Shown here: positions 25,218-38,061 of the stretch, piece by piece | Position numbering within the stretch: the stretch's first letter is position 1 | Layout of the letters: the number at the start of each line of letters is the position of its first letter | Assembly: GCA_003439945.1 (NCBI GenBank) | Contig: QVRM01000946.1 | Coordinates: 597,501 to 661,500 of the forward strand | From: Dermanyssus gallinae | Taxonomy: Eukaryota > Arthropoda > Arachnida > Mesostigmata > Dermanyssidae | Direction of reading: 5' to 3' | Length of the DNA: 64,000 nucleotides | The notes under the pieces: model-generated | What the model was told of the DNA's origin: nothing | The model's database searches: none | The model's input: the letters and a program-made list of their open reading frames with translations, nothing else | Program-made: the position numbers and the translations under genes

Positions 25218-25248
<31 letters not shown>
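25218..25248. repeat. (TA)n microsatellite
   Basis: About 30 bp of TA. Confidence 0.95.
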
Positions 25249-25251
<3 letters not shown>

Positions 25252-25350
25252 TTTTTCATGGAGAAGGGGTTAAATGCTTCAGGTACTAACGCAATTGGCG
25301 AAATTCAGCCCTATGCAGTGTGGGACTCACCCCCAACGGTTGAACATTAT

Positions 25351-26563
25351 TTAGAATAGAATAGAAAGCGCTTTATTTGCCGAATAAAGGGTGGAAAAGA
25401 AGACTAGGTAGGCAATGACGCCCACGAAGCCGCCTTGTTGTGCGATTCTCTGGCTTCACGCCACGCGAACATATTCTTGATTGTTTCAAGTCTTGCAATG
25501 TATTTTGGTAAAAACATTATTTGACTTCTGCGATTGTTCCTTGTCACATCGAAGAAACGGTCGATAAGATTAGTACTTGCAAGTTGCGGTAGCGCACGCG
25601 TGTCGTTTTACTTCCACCCAGATCATACACACTAAACGCACCTCCCCCCTTAAGCTTCACTCTCTTCCTCAGCATGACTCTCCTTAGTAGTACTATAAAA
25701 AGGTTCTACTAGAGGCACAGGCGTATTCTCTCCTCTCTGACGCGAATCTGTCTGCTCTGAGTCGCTCCAGGTGCCCCTTTCTAATCAGTACCTCTCGTGC
25801 CACTGCAGCTCCTATATTCCAGTTAGAGGTGCTTTCACAAACGAATTGAACAAATTTTGAAATCCCCTGAGTGGGCAGGTCCGGGAGGGTTCGTAAAGCT
25901 TAGCTCTCCGCCCAACTTCAATCGGTCCAACACTTTTCATCTAGCCTGTATTCTGACTTGCGCAAAGACTGAGCAGGCCAACAGCGTATGGGCTGCGTCG
26001 TCTTCGACGCCTAGGTCACAGTGTACGCATGTGTCCGAGGGGACTTTGCCTATCCTTGACAGATATGAAAAGTTGTCATAGCCCGTTATAACCTGCGTCA
26101 GAAAGTGCGCACCCGGTACACCATCCGGAATGGCAGCCCATTCGTTCTGCCATGCAGTAAGTGTGTTCCCTTTCGGCATCTTTGACTTCCATATTAGCGC
26201 TTTCTTGGCCCCTATCCCATAGACTTTGTCTTTCCTCTGCCTTTAGGTCCAGGGGGTGCAGCCGAAATGCTGAAAGTCCTATATGCCTGAGTAATTTGTA
26301 AGGCCGCGGTCCTTTGTGTTCTTCCTAGAATATTTTTTAGTTTTTGCGACCCGCTTTGAATCACACCGGTGCTCCAAACAACGCTATAGATTCGACAGCC
26401 GACATGATGAGCCGCCTACGTCCTGTTCTACTTGGTCTGTGAACGTTTGGAAGGATCTTGGCTATTGTGTTTGTCACCTTATCTGCTTTCCTCGGAGCGT
26501 TCCTAACATTGTGCATACCCCTCAATCCTCTGTCCAGATGAAGGGCAATATATATATATATAT
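25351..26563 (-). mobile_element. Minus-strand R1-like LINE, 3' part, decayed and split by a mariner
   Basis: Read on the minus strand, the part next to the mariner gives IALHLDRGL, then ARKAD-type Ala/Lys-rich residues, LPNVHRPSRTGRRRLIMSAV and FGAPV. This is the thumb/connection region of R1-clade reverse transcriptases. After frameshifts comes RTAALQITQAYRTFSISAA, then a C-terminal segment with a Cys/His motif (see separate entry). The 3' end at 25351-25380 has AATAAAGCG followed by TTTCTATTCTATTC, a polyadenylation signal plus a tandem tail. The mariner insertion at 26566 interrupts it. The RT core beyond that point was not found. Confidence 0.75.
25937..26179 (-). pseudogene. C-terminal zinc-knuckle region of R1-like LINE ORF2
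   Basis: An 80-codon open remnant reading ..LTQVITGYDNFSYLSRIG.. and then C-x2-C-x(10)-H-x4-C (CVHCD..AAHTLLAC). This matches the C-terminal CCHC segment shared by R1-group LINEs. It is continuous only here; upstream parts are in other frames. Dead fragment. Confidence 0.75.
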
Positions 26564-26565
26564 AA

Positions 26566-27429
26566 GGTCTACAAAAAAGTCTTTTCGGATTGGCGCTTGC
26601 GCGGCTTTCACAGCGCCCGCCCCGGCGCCTAGGCATAGATCATTTGCTCACTCTTTGTTGTTTTCATGTGAAAAAGAGCGGGAAATCTGTTTAGCCGTTT
26701 GCTCGTATAAGGGCTGCAAAATGGAGGTAGAAAAATGCCAAATTCGGGCGATTTTACTCCATAAGTTTAAAAATGGACTAAGTGCAACGCAGGCTCACAA
26801 AAAGTTGGTAAAATTGTTTGGAGATGCCTGTTGTACAGACAGAATGTGCCAACAGTGGTTTGAGAAGTTCCGAAAGGGAAAAAACAAGGTTTTATTGTGT
26901 ATTTGGTTGCATGTGGGCGGAATAGTGCACTATGAACTTTTACCGCGTAACCAGACGATAAATACGGCCGTGTACTGTCAACAACTCGAGAAGGTTCACG
27001 AAAAAATAAAGCAGTCGTACCCTGCACTAATTTCAAGGAAGGGTGTCCTGTTCTACCAAGACAACGCAAGGCCCCACGTGAGTAGGGAGACCCTTTCGAA
27101 AATTTCCCAGCTAAAATGGGAACTGTTGGAACATCCACCGTATTCCCCCGACTTAGCACCATCTGATTACCACCTATTCAGATCGAAGCAAAATTTTTCA
27201 AGTGGTAAAAAAATTACTTCTATCGAATACGTGCGTTCTGGACTGGAAGAAAATTTTGGATTTTTTTGGAAATTTGGAAGATTATTTAGGAATCGAAAAC
27301 CTTGTAACTCGTTGGGCAGAGGTTTTATCTTCCGGCGGAGAAAATATAAATCAATAAATAAGACCTCCGCTGTCTCCTATATATGTGTTTTCTTTATAGC
27401 GCCAAAACCGAAAAAACTTTTTTGTAGCC

Positions 27430-27430
<1 letters not shown>
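26566..27430 (+). mobile_element. Internally deleted cecropia-type mariner with inverted ends
   Basis: The left end GGTCTACAAAAAAGT (26566 on, through about 26596) and right end, read in reverse, GGGCTACAAAAAAGT (27430 back to 27399) are inverted repeats of about 31 bp with a few mismatches. They end in TTCGG..TTGGCGC on both sides. The element sits between TA-rich flanks (26550-26564 and from 27432), consistent with TA target preference, and interrupts a minus-strand LINE. At about 865 bp it is shorter than the usual 1.3 kb because the middle of the transposase is missing. Confidence 0.9.
26721..27357 (+). pseudogene. Mariner transposase pseudogene (deleted, frameshifted)
   Basis: Starts at ATG 26721 with the helix-turn-helix part (EVEKCQIRAILLHKFKNG ... 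QQWFEKFRKG). It jumps directly to the late catalytic domain (KVLLCIWLHVGGIVHYELLP), so the middle of the protein, including the first catalytic Asp, has been lost. The second Asp (YQDNARPH) and third Asp (YSPDLAPSDYH) are 34 residues apart, the D34D spacing of mariner. A T7 run at 27261-27267 puts the C-terminus (GIENLVTRWAEVL..) in another frame, ending at TAA 27355-27357. The sequence resembles the cecropia/Hsmar1 branch. It cannot make an active enzyme. Confidence 0.9.

Positions 27431-27431
<1 letters not shown>

Positions 27432-27526
<95 letters not shown>
27432..27526. repeat. (TA)n tract, about 95 bp
   Basis: TA repeats with one G interruption, immediately beside the right end of the mariner. 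Confidence 0.95.
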
Positions 27527-27528
<2 letters not shown>

Positions 27529-27829
27529 CATAGTTTATCTGCGCAACGATAGTTTTACAATGCTAAAGTGTTTAGTAAACAAAATATAGAAAATGCGAGG
27601 TTGGCACATATACAATGTATGCATTGAAATCACAACGATATAATAGCGTTTCAATCCCTGAGACAATTCGGGCTTCAATGACATTATACAATCTGCGTCA
27701 TACAGTCGGTATATTCACTAGCGAATTTGCAAATATCTTATGGTAAATCGGCTCAAGAACATTCATTGCACGTAGTAAACTACAACGCACGACGTCCCCT
27801 GCCTATTCATTGCATACGCATTTAAACAT

Positions 27830-28560
27830 TGAGCGTGATTGAGTATCTAGGCTTTAGTTTACGCACGAATAGCCTCAAAGAAGCCAGGCAATAAATCTCC
27901 CTAGGGATTGAGCCGTACTGATTCAGCGATACACTACCTAGAAGGGAGCCTACCTATTTCCTGTAGTCATGGAGAACGAGACCAAGACATTTAGAAGTCT
28001 GAGAAAAACGACCTGCTCTTTGCAAAATAAAAGTTTAGCATTTTTTTTGTCCCGACCGATGTGATCGAAAAAATCTAATGTTTGTGTTATTTGCGTTTTC
28101 GACTAAGCCAAACCCAAACAAAATGTGAATATTCCTTTCCAGTTGCAAGGGAAATCGGCGCAGTTCCAAATCGATCGTTAGGTGGTCAGTACGGAGTAGA
28201 GTAGGTGAAATCGGCTGCCGCAGTGGGCCTGCCAAGGTTTTCAGATTGTATTGTTAGGGACATCAAATTAGGAAGGCAGGCGATCCAACAACCGAACCTC
28301 GGAGCGCTCCGATGTCTGGTGGGTGTACGACTCTGGAAAACGGACACGTTAGCTCGACCAAGGAAACTATCCTGTGGCGTATGATCGTACGCTACGATGG
28401 CTACTGGTTCCTCCAAGCAGATTCTATTTGCCCAAGGCTTACTGCATTTCGTCTACGGGAGAGATAGAAGCAAAACCGGTCGGGTGTAACATTTGAACAG
28501 CGCAAGCACTCAGGCATCTGCAAAAGAAAGGAATGGCTGAAACAATTGAATGCGTATATA
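27830..28560 (-). pseudogene. Minus-strand relic of LINE A family reverse transcriptase
   Basis: On the minus strand the order of segments follows LINE A ORF2. FNCFSHSFLLQMPECLRCS and GQIESAWR (28401-28560) match FNCLNHAFLLQMLHVLGCS and GTVESAWR. HTPQDSFLG matches GTPQGSVLG. LTIQSENLGRPTAAADF matches LNIQKENLGKPIAFADD, with the catalytic pair reduced to ADF. Then come GFGLVENANNTNIRFF and SKCLGLVLHDY. Several frameshifts are needed. The 5' side abuts the decayed mariner at about 28565. Confidence 0.82.
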
Positions 28561-28567
28561 TATATAT

Positions 28568-29650
28568 GCACTAGGTGAATCAAAAAGTTCGTAGCATCGT
28601 TTGTCTACAATTTCACAAAGCTCATGCCGACTACAGCACCGGAGGGAGACGTTTATTCGAAGAAAAATAGGTATCTTGTGGACTGCTGCCATTAAACATT
28701 TTTTAAAGACTTAACTGCAACGGAAACAAAAGCAGTTTACGGAACTAATTCACCGGCCCACAGTACCATTAGCAAATATATTGTCTCATTTAAAAGTGGT
28801 AGTATAAGCACCGAAGATGCACCACGTTCTGTACCGCCAAAAACAGCCTCGGATGAAAAACTATGCTGGAAGTTTACAAACTCGTGACGACCGATCGCCG
28901 AATAAAGCTGAGCGGAATAGCGAAAGAGATGGTGCAGTGCATTTAATATTGCATCAGCATTTATGCATGCAAAGAAATTAAAGCAACGTGAATACAACGC
29001 GAGCTAAAAAAATAGCAAAAAATGACACGTGTGTCAATTTCGGATAGCAATTTAAAACTTTTGAGAGAAAATCCGCAGATTTGTTTGGCATTATTTGTAG
29101 CCGCCGACAAAACCCGAATTTACCTCTTCACTCCAGAACGGGAAGATGCCATAAAGAGCGGAAAGCGACCGCTTTAGGGATGCAAAAGATATTCTATTAA
29201 TTGACTATTTTTCTACAGGAAGAGCGATACCTGGAGAGTAATACGCAACACTCTTGGACCAGCTGAGGAACCGCATCATAACACTACGTCCCGCAATGCA
29301 GAAAAGTACTATGCTGTTTGACCATGACAATGCTCTGGCGCACACGTCTTTTTTGCCATGGCCAAATTACGCGAACTAAAGTTCGACTAATTGTCGACCA
29401 TCTTAACCTTATTCTCTAGTCCCGGTCCCACGCGGCAATTCTCTGTTTGGGAGCCTAGAGAAGCATTTCTCCGGAAAGATTTATCAGAGCATCAGTGATA
29501 TGATATGTGCCGTAGTAAACGGGTATTTTTGGTCAACACATTCTGAACATTTTGCTCGGGGTACAAAGGCAGGGTAGGGGATTGTTGGACTAGATGTGTT
29601 GTGCTTCTGGGAGACTGTACTGAACATTGAAACGTACGTGGTTCTTAATA
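28568..29650 (+). pseudogene. Decayed third mariner transposase
   Basis: Several frames carry mariner blocks in the right order: AVYGTNSPAHSTISKYIVSF and SISTEDAPRS (helix-turn-helix region, about 28733-28830), then VTTDRRIKLSGIAKE, then FVAADKTRIYLFTPE (region of the first catalytic Asp), LIDYFSTGRAIPGE, LFDHDNALAHTS (second Asp block), and LEKHFSGKIYQSISD near the C-terminus. The PDLAPSDY block is not readable. Stops and frameshifts are numerous and no clear pair of inverted ends was seen, so the limits are approximate. It is older than the other two mariners here. Confidence 0.75.
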
Positions 29651-30414
29651 CGTATCTTATGCTGTCAATAAAACGAGCTATATGGGCAGGCTGACGACAG
29701 CATTAGTTTCACCATCGCCGGATTCTGCCGTGTCTACACGGCATTGACGGCAGTGGATAGAAGTTCTTTCCTGGTTTCTGCTAAAAGCCTGGTCCTGAGG
29801 CTACTGTTGTCAAAACTGCTGCTGCTGTTGTTAATGTTGTTGTTGTCGGGTAGTGGAAACATGGCAGTAGTCGGGTTGTCGTATTGATTTGGTGGTCGGC
29901 CCGAAATCGAAAGTTTTCCGAATTTCGGTTGCCGGTGCCATCCATCGCCATTACCCGTCGTTGATGATTGAGCGGGGGAACTTCCTGTTGTCGTGTTCGT
30001 CGATCGTCATCTGCTTTTTTGGCTCCGTTTGACTCCTTCAAACGTCGCTACACATGCATAGACGCTCAAGAGTATGTAGATACCCAGCCAGTTACTCACT
30101 CACCCTCCGACACCATTTCGTTGTCGTGTTCGTCGCCACCGCCGCCGCCTCCAATGACGGCAAGATGATTTACCCTCACTCACTCACCACACAACGAGCT
30201 TGCCATCTGCCTGCTTCATAATGAATATGCAAGACCGTCTATATATATATATATATATATACAAATGAATATATGCATGCATATAATCTTAATGGGTTGT
30301 TTACGCGCAATAGGACAATACTGATGGTTATATTGAAGCCATTGCCCAATGAATGAGTCGTTGCTCGGTCAGCAGCTGATTTGACCATTGCTATCATCCC
30401 GAATAGTGGCAGAT

Positions 30415-30571
<157 letters not shown>

Positions 30572-32516
30572 ACATCTGTATGTATATATAAGCTGTATGA
30601 GACGCTTCCCCATTCATTAACGTCGAGCATACACCGCAGCTTCAATAAATATTTGATCCATGCATACAGTGCACGTTACTTGCATACATGCACTAACTAC
30701 TAGCGAAGGCAGTGCGTCACGTCTTGTTACCGCTAATGGACCGGCAATATTCAGTTACGTAATCAAACATACGATAGTAGCGTATGCATGCAAGGAGGAA
30801 GCTCTTGTCTTCGTAGGGAGCCTGTCAGGGGTCAGGCGGCGTTACGGCACGCGATTGTATCGTTTGCCCACTGCTCCAGGTTGGTGCGGTCTCTCTCTCT
30901 CTCTCTCACTCTGGCACAGTAGTCTGCAATCTGGACATTGGGCAATGGAATATGTGCGTCAAAAAGTGAGGCCGGTATTACGGCTAACGGGAACGCAAAC
31001 TCCATGCAATTGTTGGCGTGTTCATAATACAACTAAGCTTATTCAGAGCTGATATAGAGGGGTGATCCAGAACTTGGTCTGCTATTTGATTTGCGAGCTT
31101 GCAAGCCGAATGCACCGCCGCTTCAAAGTATTGGAAATAGGCTTTCTTCAAAGCTAATGAAAGCCAACCACTTTCACACAGCTCATTTTAATTGAGGTGA
31201 CACGACAGGTCAATATAATAATAGGGGATAGTTGATAGTTGGAAGATCATTGTGGGTTGAATTTTTTTTCGAAGATCCGCATTATCATCGTTATTATGAT
31301 AACCGTTGTCATTAATGAAATATTGTAATTAAATGTAATGAAAGCGACAGCAGCATCTGTAGCAACGACGGTACCAACGAAACCATAGTAATAATAACGG
31401 CAGCGCTCTGATGTAGTGTAGGTATAACACTGTTGTATTTCTGCTGCCGGTTGGTTTCTATCGATCCTGACTATTATCGCTCAGGTGGTTGGAGAGGTCA
31501 GTTATTGGTTGATGCGCGATACACAATAGGGCATCGAATACCCGTCTCACCATAATGACCCATGCATACCAGTGGTGGCAGGTCGTGCACACCGCGAGTA
31601 CATTCGAGCGATTCGAAGATACTATTGCCCATCGCTTGACACATCGCTGTGTTATTGCATCGAGTGTATTGTATTGTGCAATACAAGGCACTTCTAGTAG
31701 TGTATGTTCCCTGTGTCTTTCGTCAGGGGTGTTAGGGGGTCAGGGGCCTCGGATATTCTCGTCAGCAGCGTTCGGTGTGATCATTCAGATCCTCTGGCAA
31801 ACAGCGCAACGTAGAAGAAGATTCACGCATATTCGCACAGAGGGCTGTCCGGCTCCTTACCACGCCCTTCCTATCCTCTAAACCATCCCTCACCGCGCCA
31901 GACGCACGTCTCCTCGGCTATGGATTTGATTGGCCGTTCATGGTTCGTAAGATTCTCCTAGAGGAGAGGATGATTGATGAACCCCTAGGTACTGCTTGCC
32001 AGGTTCGCGTACGAACACGTTCGTCGTGACATGGCATCTTCTATTGGAGCAACTTACGCCAATTCTTTGCTAGAATTGCTGAAGCAAGAAGAAGGCAAAG
32101 TGGAAGATATGCAGGCTTCAACACTAGCCTGTTGAGGTATTTGTTTAACACCAGCTATTGTAGTAGTAACAACACTACAACCACTGTTGTTGTCGTTGCT
32201 TTGTTGTTGTTGTTGTTGTTGTTGTTTTGTTACTGTATTTATTTGATAGTTGTTTACTGTCATCATTGTACACTTGGTAGGTGTAGATGCAGTAGTGGCA
32301 ACGTTTAGTCGAGTCCGGTCGCGTGGTGCATTTGCCTGCGCCTCGCGACCGAAAGAGACACATAGGTGCGCGGGTTCGGGCCCCCAGTGTTGCGCATTTG
32401 TATTCATGGGTCCGTCTATGAATGGTAATGCGAAAAGCAGTCCACCCATGGACGTTAAATCTTGGCTAAGGGTCAGCCCAAAAAGTTGAATTCAAAGTCG
32501 TAATGTTTAGAACGGC

Positions 32517-32519
32517 TTT

Positions 32520-32558
<39 letters not shown>

Positions 32559-32645
32559 GGTATGTTGTTGCTGTCGTTGTGGTTATTTGCTACCGTTCTT
32601 GCTGCCGTTGTGGTTATTTGTTACTGTTGTTGTTGTCGTTGTTTT
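32517..32645. repeat. (GTT)n array
   Basis: About 14 pure GTT units followed by imperfect GTT/GCT units. Confidence 0.9.
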
Positions 32646-33329
32646 TGTTATCGCCATTATTATTGGCAATGATGTTGCTATTGTCATCCTGACTTCCATC
32701 TGTTCCGGCTGGCATTACGGCAACACTAATGACGCCGTTTTCTCGTCGACCGCGACTGCTGTTAACATTGTGTTCGCCTATTGTGTTCGCTGAGTGTAGT
32801 AGCATCTGCTACCATATCATGTTTTGGTTCGCATTCCATTCTGTGACACTTTTCGAAATAGTCTCGCTTGTCTTATGGTTGTTGGTGGTGCTCTCGTTGT
32901 TGTTGTTGTTGTCGTCGTCGTCGCTGTTGATTTACGTACTAATATTGTTGTTGTTGTTGGTGGTGGTGTCAATGTTGTTGTTATTGGTGGTGGTGATGAT
33001 GATGCTGCTGCTGTCATTGTTAAGGTCACCGCTACGGCGTGAGTCGTTGTGTCGTTGTTAAAGCCGTCATCGGTCTGTTTAGTTTGCCCTGCGACGTTCG
33101 ACGCTCGATAGGTCCTACTCGTCTCGACTGTTGGCCTCGAGTGCTATCGTTAGCTATGGGCCTCCTTTCTATTAGCCTGGTTGTGCTATTAACAGCATCA
33201 ACGTCATTAATTGGCCATGCTCATTAGAATATGGCTCGTAATCAGTAATAACCCCGTGTGCCTTTGTTTCCGTGTCCGCCGCCTCGGGACACTTGTCGGG
33301 TGCCTATCGCACAAATATGAAACACCGGT

Positions 33330-33331
<2 letters not shown>

Positions 33332-33360
<29 letters not shown>
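33332..33360. repeat. (CT)n microsatellite
   Basis: About 14 CT units. Confidence 0.9.
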
Positions 33361-33362
<2 letters not shown>

Positions 33363-34622
33363 TTAACAAGTAGATCAGAAAAGCAAAAAAGCTAGAAAGC
33401 GAAAGAAAAACTACAACAACGACAACAACGATGATGATGATGATACTAGTGATGTGGATGCGGATCATGATAAAAATAGGCCTCATCACGAGAACTTGCC
33501 GAAGCGAGCGACGCCTCACCAGAAGCAGCAGCAGCATTATGGTGGATTATTAAAGCGAGTCGACCGTTTAGTCAGCAGCATATTCAGCCATTAGTTTTAT
33601 TTATTTCGTTTTTTCTTTCATTTATCTCATCTAATCGTCAGTCAACGGAACAGCACCGGAGCAGCAGCGGGAGCAGTAGGTAACCCAGCTCAAGATGTCC
33701 CAGTGAGTTCTTTCGGTCGTTTCAAGGAGATCCGATGCTCCAAGAGGAACTTGCAGTCATCACCGAGCGGCCCTGCGTCTCGTTACCGGGCCTCTATGTG
33801 TCGCCGCTGGCCACTGGTAACCCGTCGTCTGCACCATGACGGGGTGGAGCTCCATCCAGGACCTTCGGCGTTGTCGGTTTGGGTTGCCGTGTTGACGACC
33901 GTATATACATATGCATACCAATAAGACCCTGATATACATATGCATACTAATCGCCTGGACCTGGGCGACCGCCTGCGCCGTCGCCACTACCATTCCGTCC
34001 ACCGTCCTGTACTTTGTACGGGCTGAGGACAACTGCACCTTAACTTAACACTCATCTTCACGGCGCTGTCGCCAGCGAGTCACCGAACACAGACACACTC
34101 ACACACTATCTGAGTGGAAAGGTCGCTTCGGCGGTTCGAGCGGCGGAAGCAGCACCGAGCTACGGGATGAGTCTTCGTTGTCGTCACCATCGCAAGGCGC
34201 GAAGTCACGAAGTCGCGAAGTCGCCGACGTCGGTCGTGTCCAAGCAAGTCGTGTCTTCACCATCTTCATCATCATCTTCTTTCCCCATCATCATCATCAT
34301 CCTCAACATCATTGTCGTCGACATTGTCCGAGTCGCTTTCACTTCACCGTCGTCATCGTTGAAGTTCCGTCGAAACTTCCGCCCGAATTCAAGCTTCTGC
34401 ATATCAGGCCTTCTTTTCTTTTCCTGGTTGTCGCCGTCGTCGTCGTCTTATTATTACTACCACTACTACTACTTCTACTACTACTATTACTATTACCACT
34501 ACTATGTTTTCCTTGTAGTTCTTTTTTGCAATGGCAACCACAAAAGCACCAAGCGGCAGCGCGGAAGTATGCCTGTAATGATGTGACAGACGCTTTTCGC
34601 GATAACAGAAGAAGTTTGATAA

Positions 34623-34699
<77 letters not shown>
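34623..34699. repeat. (TA)n tract with ACA interruptions
   Basis: About 77 bp of TA. Confidence 0.95.
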
Positions 34700-34702
<3 letters not shown>

Positions 34703-36163
34703 TTAGTATGTCACACAAGGTACGTCGGGGAGTTGAATGAAGCGGCTCTCAAATCTCAATGACAATAAAGCACCTGTTGCCGCCAGACAGACGTAACCAC
34801 CAGGTTGGGGTGCCTTTGTCGTTCATTCACATATCGTTTCCCGGCGTACGAAAGGGGGCCTGTGTGCGTATTTTGTAAGACATTGTAGTCGTAGACCTAG
34901 ACTATTTACTAGTCAGTTCGATAAGACATCTATATATAGGTGGTAAAACTGCACGACATTGCATAATACGTTACGCGACGACAAAACTACTATTCGGATT
35001 TTTGCCGTCAAAACAACTTATAAACCATTGCTTAACCCCATTCCCAACCGTCGTAGTGGAAACATAAACTGCACCCACGAGCGAAATGCTCCGGTCTGAG
35101 AACAACTTACTACGTGTGCGCTTTCGAACTGATCTGGATCAAAACGATGTTGGGCAAAAGCCACACGTTCTTCGGTAGAGTGTGCGTTGTTACTGTAGCA
35201 CATGCTATATGCACGAAGACGAGCGTTTTTCCAGTAGCCAGCCCCGTATGCATCGGACATTGAATTTGCGTTGCGTTTCTAACCATACCATAGACTTGCC
35301 AGGATATGATCGCCTGAATCGCTTGTCATCAAGTCATTGATAGTGTCGTTCTTATTCATGGGTTGAAATTTGGTCGGTATGTTTGAGCATCTTTCGTACT
35401 ACCAAATTCGTCTCGAACGTCTGTCAAATAAAGCGAAGTCCAAGCGAGTGTTCGGCTAGACGGGGAGAAAAAACAGCGCAACAACATAAGAACCACCACG
35501 ACTTACTGCACTTATGTTGAAGACGGGATAGAAGAGGAAGCCACAGGCTTTAACAGCCTGTGGTGAGTGATGACGGCAGTCAGCACTGCGACTAATACAG
35601 CCACCCACTGCTGTGGTTGGGCTGGGGGCCCGTGGTTTTTCTGCTTCTGCTCTACTCGTGAAATGGGACGGGGGTTTGGGGGTCACGACCCGCGACCACT
35701 CCACGAGCGAACAGCTTTTGGCTATTTCACACGCAGAGAAGACACAACAACAACAACAACAAAGAACAACAAATTCCATGTGTGTGAATAGAAGGGCAGC
35801 CGGTCAAGAAGACAATAGTCGACGATCGGCGGCCACTTTTCGTAGAATGCAAATGAGAGATATAGACAGCGGCACCTTCGTTTATCGCGTGTCGCGTGTA
35901 CTGCTGTATAGTCAGAGACGTCTGTTGAAGTAGCCTGTCCTTCTTAGTAAGCAAAAGCGTCTTTTTGACAAACTAGGAAGCCCAGCGAAAGGAGGATTCC
36001 AAGTTTCAAGATAGAGGGATATAAGCATCGTGCATCCGTCATGACGGCCGTGTAGTGCTGTGTGCTAGCCACAATTCTCTCATAGCATCTTACGTTAGCA
36101 TTGTTACATATGCCAAAATGTTGGTTGGTAATAAAACCCACACATACACTATTAAATAAATAA

Positions 36164-36179
36164 ATATATATTATATAAG

Positions 36180-36232
<53 letters not shown>

Positions 36233-36334
36233 TATGAATATATATATATATATATATAATATAATATATATGAATATATATATGAATATATATATATATA
36301 TCTATATATATATATGTATATATATATATATGTA
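36164..36334. repeat. Compound (TA)n tract, about 170 bp
   Basis: TA repeats with GAATATGAATA and other interruptions. Confidence 0.95.
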
Positions 36335-37089
36335 TGAGAAGCTGTCATTCATTTTTCCTAGAATAAAAGCGCATCTACAGGAACATGCGTTTCTATGAAA
36401 TCTATGAAAATGTTTTGCCCTTTCCTTTTGATTGATTCTTGCTCTCAATCTAGAAATTCCCAAAGAGATTTGCATTTATCTTGCGGTGCAGGATTTGGCT
36501 GATTAATTGGTAATCTAAAGATGCAGACTTTGCATAATCCGGCAAGTGCCCATTTATTGCCCAATTTCAAATGTATTTGAGAGTTACACGAACTCACGTG
36601 TACTTGCACGCTCGCTGCCTAGTGGGGTGGTCCCTCCCCTTCCCCTGCGTTTTGTAGGTGGTATGTTGTGTTTCGAGGGTTTGCACGATTTGATCGATTG
36701 CGATGGGTTAAGCAGCACGAATGGCCGAGGCTAGTAAACGTCGGAAATGCGCGTTTATCGATGACCCTCACGATTTCCGCCTATTTGAATTTGAGGGGTG
36801 ATGGGGAAAATCTGAGGAGTGTCTACGACCAAACCTCTCGCTCAACGTGTAGTAGAACAACACCGCGGCTGTTTTAGATACCATGCTGTTCTGCGCTGAG
36901 CCCGGGCTAGAGGGTTAACGCGGAATAAGTATACACGTGAAAATAGGGCACTTGTCCCCCTCAATACCTAACGAATAAATTCCGGTTATATATATCGTCG
37001 TCTGCTAGCTGGACGGATCGGACGTATGTTTCGTCGTGTCCCACAATTTTGAAATTTTCATCGATATTCTAGTGTAAAGCTCGCCCAAA

Positions 37090-38061
37090 ATGAAAAAGAG
37101 AAGTCAAGAGACGTCAAACGCGTCGTTTGCTACTGCTTCCCCAGCAAAACACACAAGATCGGACAACCAATGTCCAGTTTGTGAGCAAACTGTGAACGAC
37201 CGTCGCTTTACTGTAGTGCAGTGCGTTAGATGTAGGCTGTGGGTGCACGCAAACAAGTGTACTGACCTGAAACCGGCAGACTTGCGTCGTAAGGACTTGA
37301 TCGACAAGTTTAGCTGTAAAGTGTGTGAACTTGACGTCGAGATTGAAAGTGATGAGGAAGAAACTGCTCCGAAGACGAACTCTGAACCAAACGATGATAT
37401 GATGCGCAGAATTCTATGCGAGCTAAAGATGCTTCGAAAAGAATCTTTAGAGTTTAAGAAAATCGCTTCCCAATTTGAGCAACTGCGAAAGGAAAACGCT
37501 GAATTGAAACAACTGATAAAAAGTGCTTTTTCGAACCAAAAGAAGACCCTACCATGTGTCAGCCCTAAACAATCCTCCTTGCCACAACAAGCTTGCAGAT
37601 CTCGCTCTCGAGAACGGAATGAAGTGCGTTTTGGCCGACAGCCGTCAAGCAAATCGCCTGCTAGAACGGGCGGGAGAAGACTAAACGAAAACAAAGCAAT
37701 GAGACCACAGAGACCGCAGCAAAGATCATTGCGTGTTACCAAACAAACTGGGAGTACGTCTCAGCCTCTGCTACCGAAAACAAACATTCGATTCATATCG
37801 GCAAAGGCAATGATTGTTCTGAAAGACACCGATATTGACTGTGAAGGCCTCGTCGAATATTTAAAAGAAAACTCTATTGTGCTTGATAGTATGATTTCCC
37901 TAAAACAAAAGTTCCCCCATTACAAGACGTTCATTGCTGAAGGTAGTGACGTTGCTATTGAATGTCTGTTCGATAACAATCTGTGGGATGACGGAGCTTT
38001 CGTAAAAGAATACAATGGTAACCCCCACCCGGATACCATTGAAATGACTTTTCGCGCATAA
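37090..38061 (+). CDS. LINE B ORF1 protein (PHD finger, coiled coil, basic region)
   Basis: A 323-residue nucleic-acid-binding ORF1 that in this class of LINE is thought to coat the element RNA. The ATG at 37090 has A at -3 and is the first in frame. Residues 28-79 form a C4HC3 finger: C28-x2-C31, C45-x2-C48, H53, C57, C76-x2-C79, with the W51 typical of PHD domains. An acidic stretch (85-100) precedes a predicted coiled coil at about 104-150 (leucine/lysine/glutamate-rich, FEQLRKENAELKQLI). Residues about 165-245 are Arg/Ser/Gln/Pro-rich. The C-terminal 90 residues (from NIRFISAKAMIVL) end ..LFDNNLWDDGAFVKEYNG, resembling the conserved C-terminal block of LINE ORF1 proteins. The frame stops at TAA 38059-38061. 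Confidence 0.88.
   Translation: MKKRSQETSNASFATASPAKHTRSDNQCPVCEQTVNDRRFTVVQCVRCRLWVHANKCTDLKPADLRRKDLIDKFSCKVCELDVEIESDEEETAPKTNSEPNDDMMRRILCELKMLRKESLEFKKIASQFEQLRKENAELKQLIKSAFSNQKKTLPCVSPKQSSLPQQACRSRSRERNEVRFGRQPSSKSPARTGGRRLNENKAMRPQRPQQRSLRVTKQTGSTSQPLLPKTNIRFISAKAMIVLKDTDIDCEGLVEYLKENSIVLDSMISLKQKFPHYKTFIAEGSDVAIECLFDNNLWDDGAFVKEYNGNPHPDTIEMTFRA

Noticed and set aside
33694..33706. ATG followed by GTGAGT as a first coding exon
   Set aside because: Three codons before a donor-like site can occur by chance, and no compatible downstream exon was found.
35018..35260. 80-codon minus frame
   Set aside because: No domain, biased neither in codon use nor in context. Most likely chance.
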